Of a stretch of 64,000 bases of DNA, positions 39,556 through 48,594 are shown one piece after another; the first letter of the stretch is position 1, and the number at the start of each line of letters is the position of its first letter. The translations under genes were made by a program, and so were the position numbers. Below the pieces are notes generated by a model. That model saw only the letters and a list, made by a program, of their open reading frames with translations. It searched no databases and was not told the origin of the DNA. The DNA lies in assembly GCF_022760995.1 (NCBI RefSeq), contig NZ_JAKWJO010000004.1:62001-126000 (forward strand), given 5' to 3'. This DNA comes from Dyella sedimenti. GTDB lineage: Bacteria; Pseudomonadota; Gammaproteobacteria; Xanthomonadales; Rhodanobacteraceae.

Positions 39556-39704
39556 AAAACCCCGATAGCCAGGGGAGGGGCTATCGGGGTTTTGTCAGGC
39601 CGGTCGCAATTTAAAGAGGGGAATGGACCGACCCCCCAGTGGCACGATGCGGCTGCGCCACTTCCTGTCGCCGTCACGGCGATACGATTCCTTAGTGTGG
39701 CCTG
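39556..39704 (-). ncRNA. Candidate small RNA with C-rich loops and strong terminator
   Basis: Minus strand. Terminator: perfect 15-bp stem (39556-39570 with 39579-39593), loop CCTCCCCT, then TTTTTATTT. Upstream are GGTCG/CGACC (39602-39633) with CCATTCCCCTC in its loop, AGTGGC/GCCACT (39638-39662), TCGCCG/CGGCGA (39668-39682), and a possible closing stem CAGGCC/GGCCTG (39699-39704 with 39596-39601). The terminator lies between divergent genes, so it ends no protein gene. A weak TTGAAC box (39715-39720) could be the -35. The rest of the 322-bp gap has the next gene's TACAAT box (39761-39766). Confidence 0.42.
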
Positions 39705-39791
39705 GCCCGCTCTGGTTCAAGGGGCCGCGGCGTTCCATTCAGCTTTCGGCAAGCCACCCCTACAATCGGGGCTTTACCGGACAGGACACCG

Positions 39792-40613
39792 ATGCCCATG
39801 CCTACGCTGCTGCGCCGCCTGAGCCTGCTCCTGCTATGCCTGGCCCCGCCCCTGCACGCCGCCCAGCTCACCATCGACCTCGGCCATGGCGCACGCTCCC
39901 TCGGCACCGAGCAGTTGCTGGCGCGCGGCGACGCGCGCCAGCTCACCATCCCCGATGACGTGGCCTTCAAGCGACCCATGCGCTATCGCGCCGTGCTGCT
40001 GAAAGCCCTGCTGGAAGGCGCGAGAGCGGAAGACACCCTGCTTTTCGTGGCCACCGACGGTTTCGCGGTGGAGATTCCCGCCGCGCTGGTCCTGCGCGCC
40101 CACGGCTCGGAAGCCTGGCTGGCCATCGAGGAACCCGGCCATCCCTGGCCACCGCTGGCCGGGGGCAAGGGCGCCGCCGGGCCGTTCTACCTGGTGTGGA
40201 CGGATCCGGGCGCGATGAAGATCAGTCCCGAGCAGTGGCCCTTCCAGCTCGCCTCGATCCGGCGCCTGCCGCCGGTGGCGGAACGCTTCCCCGCCATCCG
40301 GCCCGACCCGGCGCTCAAGCCCGATAGCGAGGTGAACCGGGGCTTCGCGGTGTTCCAGCGCACCTGCTTCGCCTGCCATACCTTGAATGGCCAGGGCGAC
40401 GCCCGGCTGGGACCCGACCTCAACATTCCGCACAACCCGACCGAATATCTGCGCGCGGACCTGCTGCGCGCCTATATCCGCGATCCCCAGTCGCTGCGCC
40501 GCTGGCCGCAGGCGCGCATGCCGGGTTTCGACCGGCAGGCGCTGGCGGATGCCGACCTGGATGCGCTGCTGGCCTACCTGCGCCATATGGCGGGACGCAA
40601 GGCGCAACCCTGA
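39792..40613 (+). CDS. Periplasmic monohaem cytochrome c with N-terminal molybdopterin-enzyme-like domain
   Basis: 273 aa with signal peptide (LLRRLSLLLLCLAPPLHA). Residues about 25-165 resemble the beta-rich domain of sulfite-oxidase-like or DUF-type proteins (GAEDTL-like, FATDGFAVEIPAALV, YLVWTDPGAMKISPEQWPFQLASI). The C-terminal class I cytochrome domain has haem motif CFACH (near 194) and axial Met in RMPGF (near 244). A TACAAT -10 box lies 26 bp upstream. Redox partner unknown. Confidence 0.85.
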   Translation: MPMPTLLRRLSLLLLCLAPPLHAAQLTIDLGHGARSLGTEQLLARGDARQLTIPDDVAFKRPMRYRAVLLKALLEGARAEDTLLFVATDGFAVEIPAALVLRAHGSEAWLAIEEPGHPWPPLAGGKGAAGPFYLVWTDPGAMKISPEQWPFQLASIRRLPPVAERFPAIRPDPALKPDSEVNRGFAVFQRTCFACHTLNGQGDARLGPDLNIPHNPTEYLRADLLRAYIRDPQSLRRWPQARMPGFDRQALADADLDALLAYLRHMAGRKAQP

Positions 40614-40619
40614 CGCCGT

Positions 40620-41705
40620 TCAAGGCGGCCCGGCGGCCAGCCATTGCTGCAACACCCGGTCGCGCTGCGCGGGCGGCAGGCGCGCCCATTGCCGCACGGC
40701 CGCATAGAACGCCGGCCACTGCCCTTCGCTCTGGCGAAACAGCGCGGCAAAGGCAGGCGTCCAATGGTCGTACAGGCCGAACGGCAACAGCCGCGCGTTG
40801 TTGATGGGCGCGGCCACCCAGGCGTCGTAGCGGTGGTCGCCCGGCCACTCGCGGTCGCGCCACTGGGCGTAGCGCGCGCGGAAGCCGGCGATCTCGCGCT
40901 GTTTGCCGGCGGCCATCGCGGCCTCGTCGGCGCCGCTGGCATAGAGCGCCTTCAGGCGATCACGCAGGTCGAGCACCAACTGGGTGAAGCCATCGTCCAT
41001 CGCCTCGGCCCGCGCGTCCGGCGGCGGCAACCCGCGCGCCTGGCGCCAGGCGCGCAGTCCCTGTTCCTGCACGAAGCTGGCGAAGGATTCGTTGAAGGCG
41101 CTGTCGTCCTTCACGTAGATCAGCTGGTGGGCCAGTTCGTGGAAGATCGTGCCGACCAGTTCGTCGTCGTCCCAGCGCATCATGCTGCTGAGGATGGGAT
41201 CGGCAAACCAGCCCAGCGTGGAATAGGCCGGCACGCCGCCGACGTAGACGTCGTCGCCCTCGGCCTTCAGCCGCGCCGCCTCGGCATCGGCCCTGGCCTC
41301 GGCGAAATAGCCGCGGTAGGCCACGCAACCGGCGAACGGGAAGCAATGCGTCACCGGCGCCACCGAATACGGCGGCGTGGCGAACACGTTCCACGCCACA
41401 TAGGGCCGGTCGAGCTGGACGTAGCCGGTATAGCTGCGGTTGTCCGGCAGGCCCAGCGTGGTGACGGCGAAGCGCCTGGCCTGCCGGGCCAGCTCAAGTC
41501 GCCGGCGAAGCTCGGGGGCGGTGGCCGGATCGGCGATGACCGCGTCCACCGGGCGCCGCCGCCATACCAGCTCGCCCTGCCCGTGGGCCACGTGGGCGTA
41601 ATAGCCCACCGTGCTGCAACCTGAGAGCATCAGGCCCACCGCCAACGAGGCGATGGGCCTGAGGAAGATCCTGCGATGGAGCGGTACGCGGCGTGGAAAC
41701 GTCAT
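40620..41705 (-). CDS. Putative zinc aminopeptidase lipoprotein (COG4324-like)
   Basis: 361 aa. N-terminal signal with lipobox LMLSGC (near residue 30). Zinc motif HELAH in GTIFHELAHQLIYVKDD (near 190), followed by FNESFASFVQEQG giving the third ligand Glu. GYVQLDRPYVAWNVFATPPYS is typical of this poorly studied family. Probably anchored in the periplasm. Convergent with the cytochrome gene, 6 bp apart. Peptide substrates unknown. Confidence 0.87.
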   Translation of the reverse strand: MTFPRRVPLHRRIFLRPIASLAVGLMLSGCSTVGYYAHVAHGQGELVWRRRPVDAVIADPATAPELRRRLELARQARRFAVTTLGLPDNRSYTGYVQLDRPYVAWNVFATPPYSVAPVTHCFPFAGCVAYRGYFAEARADAEAARLKAEGDDVYVGGVPAYSTLGWFADPILSSMMRWDDDELVGTIFHELAHQLIYVKDDSAFNESFASFVQEQGLRAWRQARGLPPPDARAEAMDDGFTQLVLDLRDRLKALYASGADEAAMAAGKQREIAGFRARYAQWRDREWPGDHRYDAWVAAPINNARLLPFGLYDHWTPAFAALFRQSEGQWPAFYAAVRQWARLPPAQRDRVLQQWLAAGPP

Positions 41706-41726
41706 GCCGCGATTGTGCCCGCAACC

Positions 41727-42149
41727 TTAGTGGCCGTGGCCACCCCAGCCGCCGTGGCCGCCGCCGCTGCCACCATGGCTGGCGCCGCCATGGCCGCCCC
41801 AGCCGCCGTGGCCGCCATAGCCGCCATGGCCGTAGTAACCCCGGCCGCCGTAATAACCCCGGCCGTAGTAGCCATGCCCGTAGTAGCGCGAACCGCCACC
41901 ATACCAGACGCCGCCGATGCCCAGGCTTACGGCCGGGCCGTAGCCGTAGTAGCCGTAATACGGATAGCCGTAGGAATAGCTCGGGTAGTAACCGTAGTAG
42001 CCGTTGTCGTAGGTCACCCCGCTGCCGTAGTACGCATCGCCGCCACTGGTGGCGACCGGACGCACATAGCTGTAGTCGGGGTAGTAGTAACAGCCGGACA
42101 ATGCCGCGGCAGCGAGCACCAGGGCAAGGCCGGCAAGCATGCGTTTCAT
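41727..42149 (-). CDS. Gly/Tyr/His-rich lipoprotein
   Basis: 140 aa. Signal peptide with lipobox LSGC (near residue 19), then YYYPDYSY, a Tyr-rich region (many YYGYYP units) and a C-terminal tail of GGHGGWGGHG-type repeats. Low complexity; it could bind metal ions through His or form a flexible surface layer. Similar YXGY-rich lipoproteins are seen in xanthomonads, but no function is known. Ribosome site AGGCC is weak. Confidence 0.8.
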   Translation of the reverse strand: MKRMLAGLALVLAAAALSGCYYYPDYSYVRPVATSGGDAYYGSGVTYDNGYYGYYPSYSYGYPYYGYYGYGPAVSLGIGGVWYGGGSRYYGHGYYGRGYYGGRGYYGHGGYGGHGGWGGHGGASHGGSGGGHGGWGGHGH

Positions 42150-42306
42150 GACTCAAGGCCTCTGCAAGTGACGGTTCAACGCTAGCCCTGAACCGTTGAG
42201 TGCGCACTGAATACCAGGCGCTCCGATGGCGGACATTTACCTGTCAGCCATGACCACCATACTCCGGTGGAAACAGCCACACGATGACGCCCTGCCCGCC
42301 AGCGGC

Positions 42307-42909
42307 TCAGAATCGTGGCTGGGCGAGCTGCGACAGGAAATGCGCCAGCACCTCCGGCCGTACCAGTACCGTGAAGATGAGGCCGAACCCCGCGCCCCAC
42401 AAGTGGGCGCTGTGATTGATGTTGCCCTGCCCGCGCCGGTCCATGTAGATCGAATAGGCCACGTAGAGTACGGCATAGATGATCGCCGGCATTGGCAGCA
42501 CGAACACGATGATGCGCGACCACGGCGCCAGCAGGATGTAGGAGAACAGCACCGCCGACACCGCGCCGGAAGCGCCCAGGCTGCGGTAGCTGGGATTGTT
42601 CCGGTTCTTCAGGCAGGTCGGCAGGATCGAGACCACTAGCGCCGCGATGTAGAACAGCGCGAAGCCCAGCGCCCCCAGCCGCACGGCGAAGAAGCCCTCC
42701 ATCGAGCGGCCGAAGAAGAACAGCGTGATCATGTTGAACAGCAGGTGGTTGAAGTCGGCATGCACCAGTCCGTAGGTGACCAGCCGGTGGTATTCGCGGC
42801 TGCGCGTGATGGCCGGCGGCCACAGGATCAGGTCATTCATCAGGCGGGGATTGTTGAACGCCATGAAGGAAACGATGCAGGTAATGGCGATGATGGCCAG
42901 GGTAATCAT
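42307..42909 (-). CDS. Rhomboid-family intramembrane serine protease
   Basis: 200 aa, six membrane helices. Active-site Ser in [12 protein letters not shown] (near residue 115) and His in [13 protein letters not shown] (near 170); [11 protein letters not shown] is the conserved helix-2 motif. ATG 42909 begins [15 protein letters not shown], a direct first helix; upstream extensions are unsupported. Substrates unknown. The 157-bp gap to the next gene holds an ACGGTTCA/TGAACCGT hairpin (42171-42196). Confidence 0.93.
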   Translation of the reverse strand: MITLAIIAITCIVSFMAFNNPRLMNDLILWPPAITRSREYHRLVTYGLVHADFNHLLFNMITLFFFGRSMEGFFAVRLGALGFALFYIAALVVSILPTCLKNRNNPSYRSLGASGAVSAVLFSYILLAPWSRIIVFVLPMPAIIYAVLYVAYSIYMDRRGQGNINHSAHLWGAGFGLIFTVLVRPEVLAHFLSQLAQPRF

Positions 42910-43074
42910 GCGGCAGTCCCTACCGGACCAGAGAGGCAAAGAAGGCGCATCTTGGCCGGCCCGCGCATCGTTGTCGACTCGGCGCCTCGCGGAAAACCCG
43001 GGCACGACGCGGCGATCCGCACTATCATTCGCCGCTTCGCGCGTTTTCCCCCACGCCCATCTCCCCCATTCCCC

Positions 43075-43956
43075 ATGTCGATCCGTTACCTGCATCTGGA
43101 CGTCTTTGCTGCCACGCCCGGCGGCGGCAATCACCTGGGCGTCGTTACCGACGCCACCGGCTGGAGCGACGAGCGCATGCAAGCGTTCGCCCGCTGGACC
43201 AACCTGGTCGAGACCACCTTCCTGCTGCCACCCAGCCAGCCCGGGGCCAGCTATCGCGTGCGCATCTTCACGCCGCACAAGGAAATTCCCTTCGCCGGCC
43301 ATCCCAGCATCGGCAGCGCGCACGCCGTGCTGCTATGCGGCCTGGCCACGCCGCACGATGGCGTGCTGTGGCAGGAATGCGGCGCCGGCGTGCTGCCCAT
43401 CCGCGTCGAGGGCGAAGGCGCCGACCGCCGCCTGTCGCTGGAATCGCCGCATGCCGTGGTCGAGAAAACCGGGCGCAACGCGCACCCTCTGCTGCCGGCC
43501 GCGCTCGCCGGCATCAGGCTCGGCCAGCTGCCGCCGGCCTATGTCGCCGGCGGCCGCCACTGGTGGCTGGCCGAATGCGCCGACGAAGCCAGCCTGCGTC
43601 GCTGGCGGCCCGACCACGCGGCCATCGGCGCGTTGGCCCGGGCGACCGACAGCCTGGGCCTGTGCGTGTTCGCGCGCAGCACGCACCCCGACTACCAATT
43701 GGTGGCGCGCGCCCTGCCCGCCGGCGTGGGCATCGTCGAGGATCCCGCCTCCGGCGCCGCCAATGGCCTGATCGCGGCATATATCGCCCATGCCGAACCG
43801 GAGGGCCCGCTCGCACGCGGCTACACGGTGAGCCAGGGCCGCGAGATCGGCCACGACGCCAGCCTCGCCGTCCGCATCGAAGGCAACAGCGTATGGATCG
43901 GCGGGCGTACCAACACCATCATCGACGGCACGCTGCACTGGAATGGCGCGGCGTGA
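43075..43956 (+). CDS. PhzF-family isomerase/epimerase
   Basis: 293 aa. Two-lobed diaminopimelate-epimerase fold: [17 protein letters not shown] at the N-terminus, catalytic Glu in [10 protein letters not shown] (near residue 45), [13 protein letters not shown] (near 75) and [15 protein letters not shown] (near 222). No phenazine genes are present, so it acts on an unknown substrate. Its stop overlaps the start of the next gene (GTGA). Confidence 0.92.
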   Translation: MSIRYLHLDVFAATPGGGNHLGVVTDATGWSDERMQAFARWTNLVETTFLLPPSQPGASYRVRIFTPHKEIPFAGHPSIGSAHAVLLCGLATPHDGVLWQECGAGVLPIRVEGEGADRRLSLESPHAVVEKTGRNAHPLLPAALAGIRLGQLPPAYVAGGRHWWLAECADEASLRRWRPDHAAIGALARATDSLGLCVFARSTHPDYQLVARALPAGVGIVEDPASGAANGLIAAYIAHAEPEGPLARGYTVSQGREIGHDASLAVRIEGNSVWIGGRTNTIIDGTLHWNGAA

Positions 43957-44423
43957 ATCCGGCCGCGCGGATCTGGGTCGATGCCGACGCCTGCCCGGTG
44001 GCGATCAAGGAGGTGCTGTTCCGCGCCGCCGAGCGCGAGCAGGTGTCGGTCACCCTGGTGGCGAACCAGTGGCTGCGCACGCCGCCCTCGCGCTTCGTGC
44101 GCGCCATCCAGGTGCCCGGCGGCTTCGACGTGGCCGACAACGAGATCGTGCGGCGCGTGGAGGCGGGCGACCTGGTGGTGACGCAGGACATCCCGCTCGC
44201 CGCCGCGGTGATCGCCAAGGGCGCCCTGGCCATGCACCCGCGCGGCGAGCTGTATACCGCCGAGACCATCGCCCAGCGCCTGGGCATGCGCAACTTCATG
44301 GACGAGCTGCGTGGCGCCGGCATCGACACCGGCGGCCCGGCCGCCTTCCATCCGCGCGACAAGCAGGCCTTCGCCAACCAGTTGGACCGCTGGCTGACCC
44401 GGCGCCGCGGCCAGGCCCTGTAG
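43953..44423 (+). CDS. YaiI/YqxD family protein (DUF188)
   Basis: 156 aa from GTG 43953, which overlaps the phzF stop; this coupling and the family N-terminus (IWVDADACP) support the start. Conserved acidic residues in [23 protein letters not shown] and [11 protein letters not shown] form a PIN/FLAP-like nuclease-type site, and [14 protein letters not shown] is diagnostic. Molecular role unproven. The REP-like hairpin overlaps the stop codon. Confidence 0.92.
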   Translation: MNPAARIWVDADACPVAIKEVLFRAAEREQVSVTLVANQWLRTPPSRFVRAIQVPGGFDVADNEIVRRVEAGDLVVTQDIPLAAAVIAKGALAMHPRGELYTAETIAQRLGMRNFMDELRGAGIDTGGPAAFHPRDKQAFANQLDRWLTRRRGQAL

Positions 44424-44495
44424 GCGCACCCTGTGCGCGACCGCCGGATGGCGGCGTGACCTTGTCGCCCCGTCGCACACAGGGCGCACTCCCAC
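44420..44495. repeat. REP-like hairpin (family A, copy 3)
   Basis: Imperfect inverted repeat with arms around GTAGGCGCACCCTGTGCGCGAC and CGTCGCACACAGGGCGCACTCCCAC, between convergent genes. Confidence 0.75.
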
Positions 44496-44504
44496 AAGGG
44501 GACT

Positions 44505-45392
44505 TCAGAGCTTGCGTTCGTCCAGGTGCGCGCGGCGAGCGGCCACCTCGGCCATGATCGACCAGTCCACGCCCTCGTCGCCGGCGGCGAGCGCCTCCAG
44601 CAGGCTGTCGCGCAGCACGCCGGCCAGCGGCAGCGGCACGCGCTGGGTATCGGCGGCGGCCAGGGCCAGGCCGATGTCCTTGTAGCCCAGCGGCAGGGCG
44701 AATCCGGCGGGCGTGTAGCGCTGCTCGGCGATCAGCCTGGCGTAGCCCTGGTAGGCCGGCGCGGCGAACAGGGTGCTGGTCATCACTTCCAGGAAATCGC
44801 CGGCGCCCACGCCATGGGCACGTGCCAGCGCTGAAGCCTCGGCCATGCTCTCGATGGCGGCGCCGAGCATGAAGTTGCCGGCGATCTTCACCACGTTGGC
44901 GCGTTCGGGCGACTCGCCCAGCGGCCAGACGCGGCTGCCCATCGCCTCCAGCAGCGGGCGTACCCGCTCGACCACGGCGGCCTTGCCGGCGGCGAGGATA
45001 TTGAGCTTGCCGGCGGCGGCCACGTCGGGACGGCCGAACACCGGCGCCGCCACGTAGTCCAGCCCGCGCCGCGCGTGCTCGCCCGCCAGTTCCGTGGCCA
45101 GCGCCACCGAGATGGTGGCGTGGTTGACGTGCGTCGTGCCCTTGTCCATCTCGTCCAGCAGGCCGCCGGCAAGAAAGACCTCGCGTACCGCCTGGTCGTT
45201 GGCCAGCATGCTGAACAGCACGTCGCCCTGGGCCGCGCGGTCGGCGCTGCGCACCACCTTGGCGCCCAGCGAGGCCAGTGGCTCGGTGGCGCCCGGCGAA
45301 CGGTTCCACACCGTGACCTCGTGGCCGGCCTTGATCAGGTTGCTGGCCATCGCGCTGCCCATCGCGCCCAGGCCGATAAAACCGACTTTCAT
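44505..45392 (-). CDS. NAD(P)-dependent beta-hydroxyacid dehydrogenase
   Basis: 295 aa. Rossmann GFIGLGAMGSAMASNLIKAGH at the N-terminus, substrate motif region ATISVALATELA, catalytic Lys in VVKIAGNFMLGAAIES (near residue 170) and a helical C-terminal dimer domain with GYKDIGLALAAAD. Closest to 3-hydroxyisobutyrate/glyoxylate/succinic-semialdehyde reductases; the substrate cannot be decided. Confidence 0.9.
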   Translation of the reverse strand: MKVGFIGLGAMGSAMASNLIKAGHEVTVWNRSPGATEPLASLGAKVVRSADRAAQGDVLFSMLANDQAVREVFLAGGLLDEMDKGTTHVNHATISVALATELAGEHARRGLDYVAAPVFGRPDVAAAGKLNILAAGKAAVVERVRPLLEAMGSRVWPLGESPERANVVKIAGNFMLGAAIESMAEASALARAHGVGAGDFLEVMTSTLFAAPAYQGYARLIAEQRYTPAGFALPLGYKDIGLALAAADTQRVPLPLAGVLRDSLLEALAAGDEGVDWSIMAEVAARRAHLDERKL

Positions 45393-45460
45393 GGGGGTGT
45401 TCCTCGGGGATTGTGGAAAAGAGAGAGTTTAGGCGCTCAGGGTGTCCATCCGGTGCGAAC

Positions 45461-45524
45461 GGGGATGGGTAGTGGGGCCCAGCGTTGCGACAACAGGCGG
45501 GCTCGTGCCCCGCTACCCATCCCC
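45461..45524. repeat. REP-like hairpin (family B)
   Basis: 18-bp arms GGGGATGGGTAGTGGGGC (45461-45478) and GCCCCGCTACCCATCCCC (45507-45524), one mismatch. A half copy (CCCCGCTACCCATC) occurs near 1635. It lies between co-directional genes. Confidence 0.75.
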
Positions 45525-45527
45525 CGC

Positions 45528-46706
45528 TCAAACCACCTCGCCCGCCGCGTGTCCGGACGCCCATGCCCACTGGAAGTTGTAGCCGCCCAGCCAGCCGGTG
45601 ACGTCCACCACCTCGCCCACGAAGAACAGGCCCGGCACATGCTTCGATTGCAGGGTGGACGAGGACAACCCATCGGTATCGACACCGCCCAGGGTGACCT
45701 CGGCGGTGCGATAGCCCTCGGTGCCGCTGGCCACGATGGGCCAGTCGTGCAATTGGGCGCCGATGTCGTCGAGTTCCGCCTCGCGGTACTGGCGCATGGG
45801 ACGGCTGTCGAACCAGCGCTCGCACAATCGCTGCGCCAACCGGCGTGGCAAGGCGTCGGCCAGCACGTTCTTCAATTCGGCGGCCGGGCGCGCGGCGCGC
45901 TGCGCGCGCAGCCATGCGCCGGCATCGTGCTCGGGCAGCAGGTCCAGCCGCAGGTCGTCGCCTGGCTGCCAGTACGACGAAACCTGCAGGATCGCCGGCC
46001 CGCTGATGCCGCGATGGGTGAACAGCATGCCGGCGCGGAAGGACCGCCTGCCCACGCGCGCCTCCACCAGCGGCAAGGCCACGCCGGACAGGTCGTGGTA
46101 GTGCTCCTGGTGCTTGCCGCTGAGCGTCAGCGGCACCAATCCCGCGCGCGTGGGCCGCACATCGTGGCCGAACTGGCGCGCCAGTTCGTAGCCGAAACCG
46201 GAGGCGCCCATGCTGGGAATCGACAGGCCGCCAGTGGCCACCACCAGCGACGACGCGTGCACCTCGCCGCGCGCGGTGAGCACGTTGAAGCCCTCCCCGG
46301 TCCTGCGCACCCGCGACACGCCGCAATCGACCTCGATGCGCGCACCGGCCCGGGCGCATTCGTCCAGCAGCATGCGCACGACCAGCTTGGACGACTCGTC
46401 GCAGAACAGCTGGCCCAGCTCCTTCTCGTGGTAGGCGATGCGATGCTTCTCCACCAGCGCGATGACATCCCACGGCGTATAGCGCGCCAGCGCCGACTTG
46501 GCGAAATGCGGGTTGGCCGACAGGTAGCACGAGGGCGTCACGCCCAGGTTGGTGAAGTTGCAGCGCCCACCGCCGGACATCAGGATCTTCTTGCCCGGCT
46601 TGTTGGCATGGTCGACCACCAGCACGCGGCGGCCGCGCTGGCCGGCGGTGATGGCGCACATCAACCCCGCCGCGCCGGCGCCGATGACCAGTACATCCAC
46701 TTTCAC
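45528..46706 (-). CDS. FAD-dependent oxidoreductase, HI0933/BaiN-like
   Basis: 392 aa from GTG 46706 (VKVDVLVIGAG). FAD Rossmann motif GAGAAGLMCAI (near residue 10), MSGGGRCNFTN (near 45) diagnostic of the HI0933 family, ATGGLSIPSMGASG and C-terminal GEVVDVTGWLGGYNFQWAWASG. An upstream ATG (46748) would add 14 residues. One gut-bacterial homologue reduces bile-acid intermediates; the role in most bacteria is unknown. Confidence 0.92.
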   Translation of the reverse strand: MKVDVLVIGAGAAGLMCAITAGQRGRRVLVVDHANKPGKKILMSGGGRCNFTNLGVTPSCYLSANPHFAKSALARYTPWDVIALVEKHRIAYHEKELGQLFCDESSKLVVRMLLDECARAGARIEVDCGVSRVRRTGEGFNVLTARGEVHASSLVVATGGLSIPSMGASGFGYELARQFGHDVRPTRAGLVPLTLSGKHQEHYHDLSGVALPLVEARVGRRSFRAGMLFTHRGISGPAILQVSSYWQPGDDLRLDLLPEHDAGAWLRAQRAARPAAELKNVLADALPRRLAQRLCERWFDSRPMRQYREAELDDIGAQLHDWPIVASGTEGYRTAEVTLGGVDTDGLSSSTLQSKHVPGLFFVGEVVDVTGWLGGYNFQWAWASGHAAGEVV

Positions 46707-46809
46707 GAGCGCACCGCCTGCATAGCCTGCTCCAGCGTAACGGCGCATTATCCGACAGCGGGCGCCATATCGCTTAAACTCCGGCCTTTGAACCCGAGGC
46801 GACCTTCCC

Positions 46810-47292
46810 ATGCCATCCTTCGACGTCGTTTCCGAAGTGGACAAGCACGAGCTGACCAATGCCGTGGACCAGGCCAACCGCGAGCTGGCCAACCGCTTCG
46901 ACTTCAAGGGCTCGGACGCGAAGTTCGAGCTGGACAAGTTCGTGATCACGCAGAGCGCGCCCAGCGAATTCCAGCTGCAGCAGATGCTGGACATCCTGCG
47001 TGGCCGCCTGACCAGCCGCAAGATCGATATCCGCGCGCTCGATGTGGGCGATCCGGAAACCAACCTGGGCGGCTCACGCCAGAAGGTCACGGTCAAGCAG
47101 GGCATCGAGCAGCCCATCGCCAAGAAGCTGGTGGCGGCGCTGAAAGAGGCCAAGCTCAAGGTCGAGGCGCAGATCAACGGCGACAAGCTGCGCGTCACCG
47201 GCAAGAAGCGCGACGACCTGCAGCTGGCCATGGCCGTGCTGCGCAAGGCCGAGGTGGAGCTGCCGCTGCAATTCGACAATTTCAGGGATTGA
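46810..47292 (+). CDS. yajQ: YajQ-family cyclic-di-GMP-binding protein
   Basis: 160 aa, two ferredoxin-like domains. MPSFDVVSEVDKHELTNAVDQ, NRFDFKGSDA and ELPLQFDNFRD are family signatures. In Xanthomonas the homologue binds cyclic-di-GMP and controls virulence gene transcription with a LysR-type partner; no such partner is adjacent here. A TTAAACT -10-like box lies near 46774-46780. Confidence 0.95.
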   Translation: MPSFDVVSEVDKHELTNAVDQANRELANRFDFKGSDAKFELDKFVITQSAPSEFQLQQMLDILRGRLTSRKIDIRALDVGDPETNLGGSRQKVTVKQGIEQPIAKKLVAALKEAKLKVEAQINGDKLRVTGKKRDDLQLAMAVLRKAEVELPLQFDNFRD

Positions 47293-47333
47293 GGCTGCCG
47301 AGCGTCATCCCGGCGCAGGCCAACAAGTGCCTA

Positions 47334-48017
47334 TCAGCCAGCCAGCCCCGCGGCGATGTTCACGCTGATGGCGATGATGAACACATTGAAGAAGAACGCG
47401 ATCACGCTGTGCAGCAGCGCCACGCGGCGCAGGTAGCGGCTGGTGATCTGCACGTCGGAGACCTGGAAGGTCATGCCGATCACGATGGCGAAATAGGCGA
47501 AGTCCCAGTAGTCCGGCTGCGGGGTGTCCGGAAACTCCAGCCCCTCGTGCTGCTTGCCGAAGTTGCCGTAGTAGCCGTGCGCGTAGTGCAGCGCGAACAT
47601 CACGTTGAAGAACAGCCACGACAGCACGATGGTGGCCGCGGCGATGAGCAGCGCCTGCACGCCGCCGTTCTTGGCCGCGCCCAGCTCGGTGGTCAGGGCG
47701 AGTACCACGGCAAGGGTCAGCACCAGCGACGTCCACAGCACACCCCAGCGTCCGGTGTCCTGCTTGCGCGCCTGGCCGCGCATCAGCTCGGGCGTGGTGG
47801 TCTGCTTGAACAGCAGCGCCAGGGCCACTAGGTAGACCACCGCCGCCAGGTCGAAGCCCAGCAGCAGGGCCTTGAGCGGCTTGACCTGCAGGCCCTGCCA
47901 CAGGCCCAGGCCCGAGACGAGGAACACCGCGGCGGCGGCGGCCAGGCGCGGACGCGCGCGCAGGTTGCGGAACGGAATCTTCCGGCGCGGCGTGGCACCG
48001 CCGGTTGGGGCATTCAT
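47334..48017 (-). CDS. DUF1345 membrane protein
   Basis: 227 aa. Five to six membrane helices after a basic N-terminus ([14 protein letters not shown]). Signature [14 protein letters not shown] (near residue 142) and [23 protein letters not shown] (near 170) identify DUF1345. Function unknown. Convergent with yajQ, 42 bp apart. Confidence 0.9.
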   Translation of the reverse strand: MNAPTGGATPRRKIPFRNLRARPRLAAAAAVFLVSGLGLWQGLQVKPLKALLLGFDLAAVVYLVALALLFKQTTTPELMRGQARKQDTGRWGVLWTSLVLTLAVVLALTTELGAAKNGGVQALLIAAATIVLSWLFFNVMFALHYAHGYYGNFGKQHEGLEFPDTPQPDYWDFAYFAIVIGMTFQVSDVQITSRYLRRVALLHSVIAFFFNVFIIAISVNIAAGLAG

Positions 48018-48115
48018 GCCACCGCCCCCACGCAGGGCGCATGTCGCGTCGTCAAGAAGGTGCTCCCCATCGCCCGGAAACAGGCTTGCCGCATCTTAGC
48101 GCCAAGGCGACGGAT

Positions 48116-48391
48116 TCAGATATGCAGGTCCTGGTACTCGGGATGCCGCGTCATCCAGATTTCCGAGTACGAACAGGCGGGATCGACCTTCCAGTGTTCC
48201 TCGCGCGCCGTGTCCAGCGCCGTGCGCACCAGGTTGGAAGCGATGCCGCGCCCGCCCACGGCGGACGGCACGATGGTGTGGGTGATCGTCATGACGCCAT
48301 CGATGAGCGTGTAGTCCAGCACGCAGGGGACACCGTCGACCTTGACCTCGAAGCGATGCGTCCTTGGGTTGTGGCTGATCTCGGCGGACAT
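48116..48391 (-). CDS. GNAT-type N-acetyltransferase, small (YjdJ-like)
   Basis: 91 aa from ATG 48391, preceded by GGAGG at 10 bases. Compact GNAT core: VDGVPCVLDYTLIDGVMTITHT strands, acetyl-CoA loop VPSAVGGRGIASNLVRTALD, then WMTRHPEYQDL. Loop sequence VGGRGIA matches R-x-x-G-x-G/A. Members of this short family may modify small molecules or proteins; target unknown. The next 203 bp to aroG show nothing else. Confidence 0.88.
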   Translation of the reverse strand: MSAEISHNPRTHRFEVKVDGVPCVLDYTLIDGVMTITHTIVPSAVGGRGIASNLVRTALDTAREEHWKVDPACSYSEIWMTRHPEYQDLHI

Positions 48392-48594
48392 GAAACGCAT
48401 ACCTCCGAAGCAAGGGCGCGCAAGAGTAGAACATCTTGCAGCGAACCCCGTGTGAAGGCCAGGGCTCGCGCTTTTCGCGTTTCTTGGATGCCTGTTTCGG
48501 CAGACTGCCGCAAACAAGCGCGGCACGCGTTTTCAAGCAGGGGAGCAAGACGAGCACCGCCTTCGATGCGCTGCCGGAAGGCCGGACGGCACCT

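Noticed and set aside
39556-39704. 6S RNA
   Set aside because: Short stretches (GCGGGCCAG, TTTAAATTGCGAC) recall 6S RNA, but the required long closed rod with a central bubble cannot be formed and the usual neighbours (zapA, ygfA) are missing.
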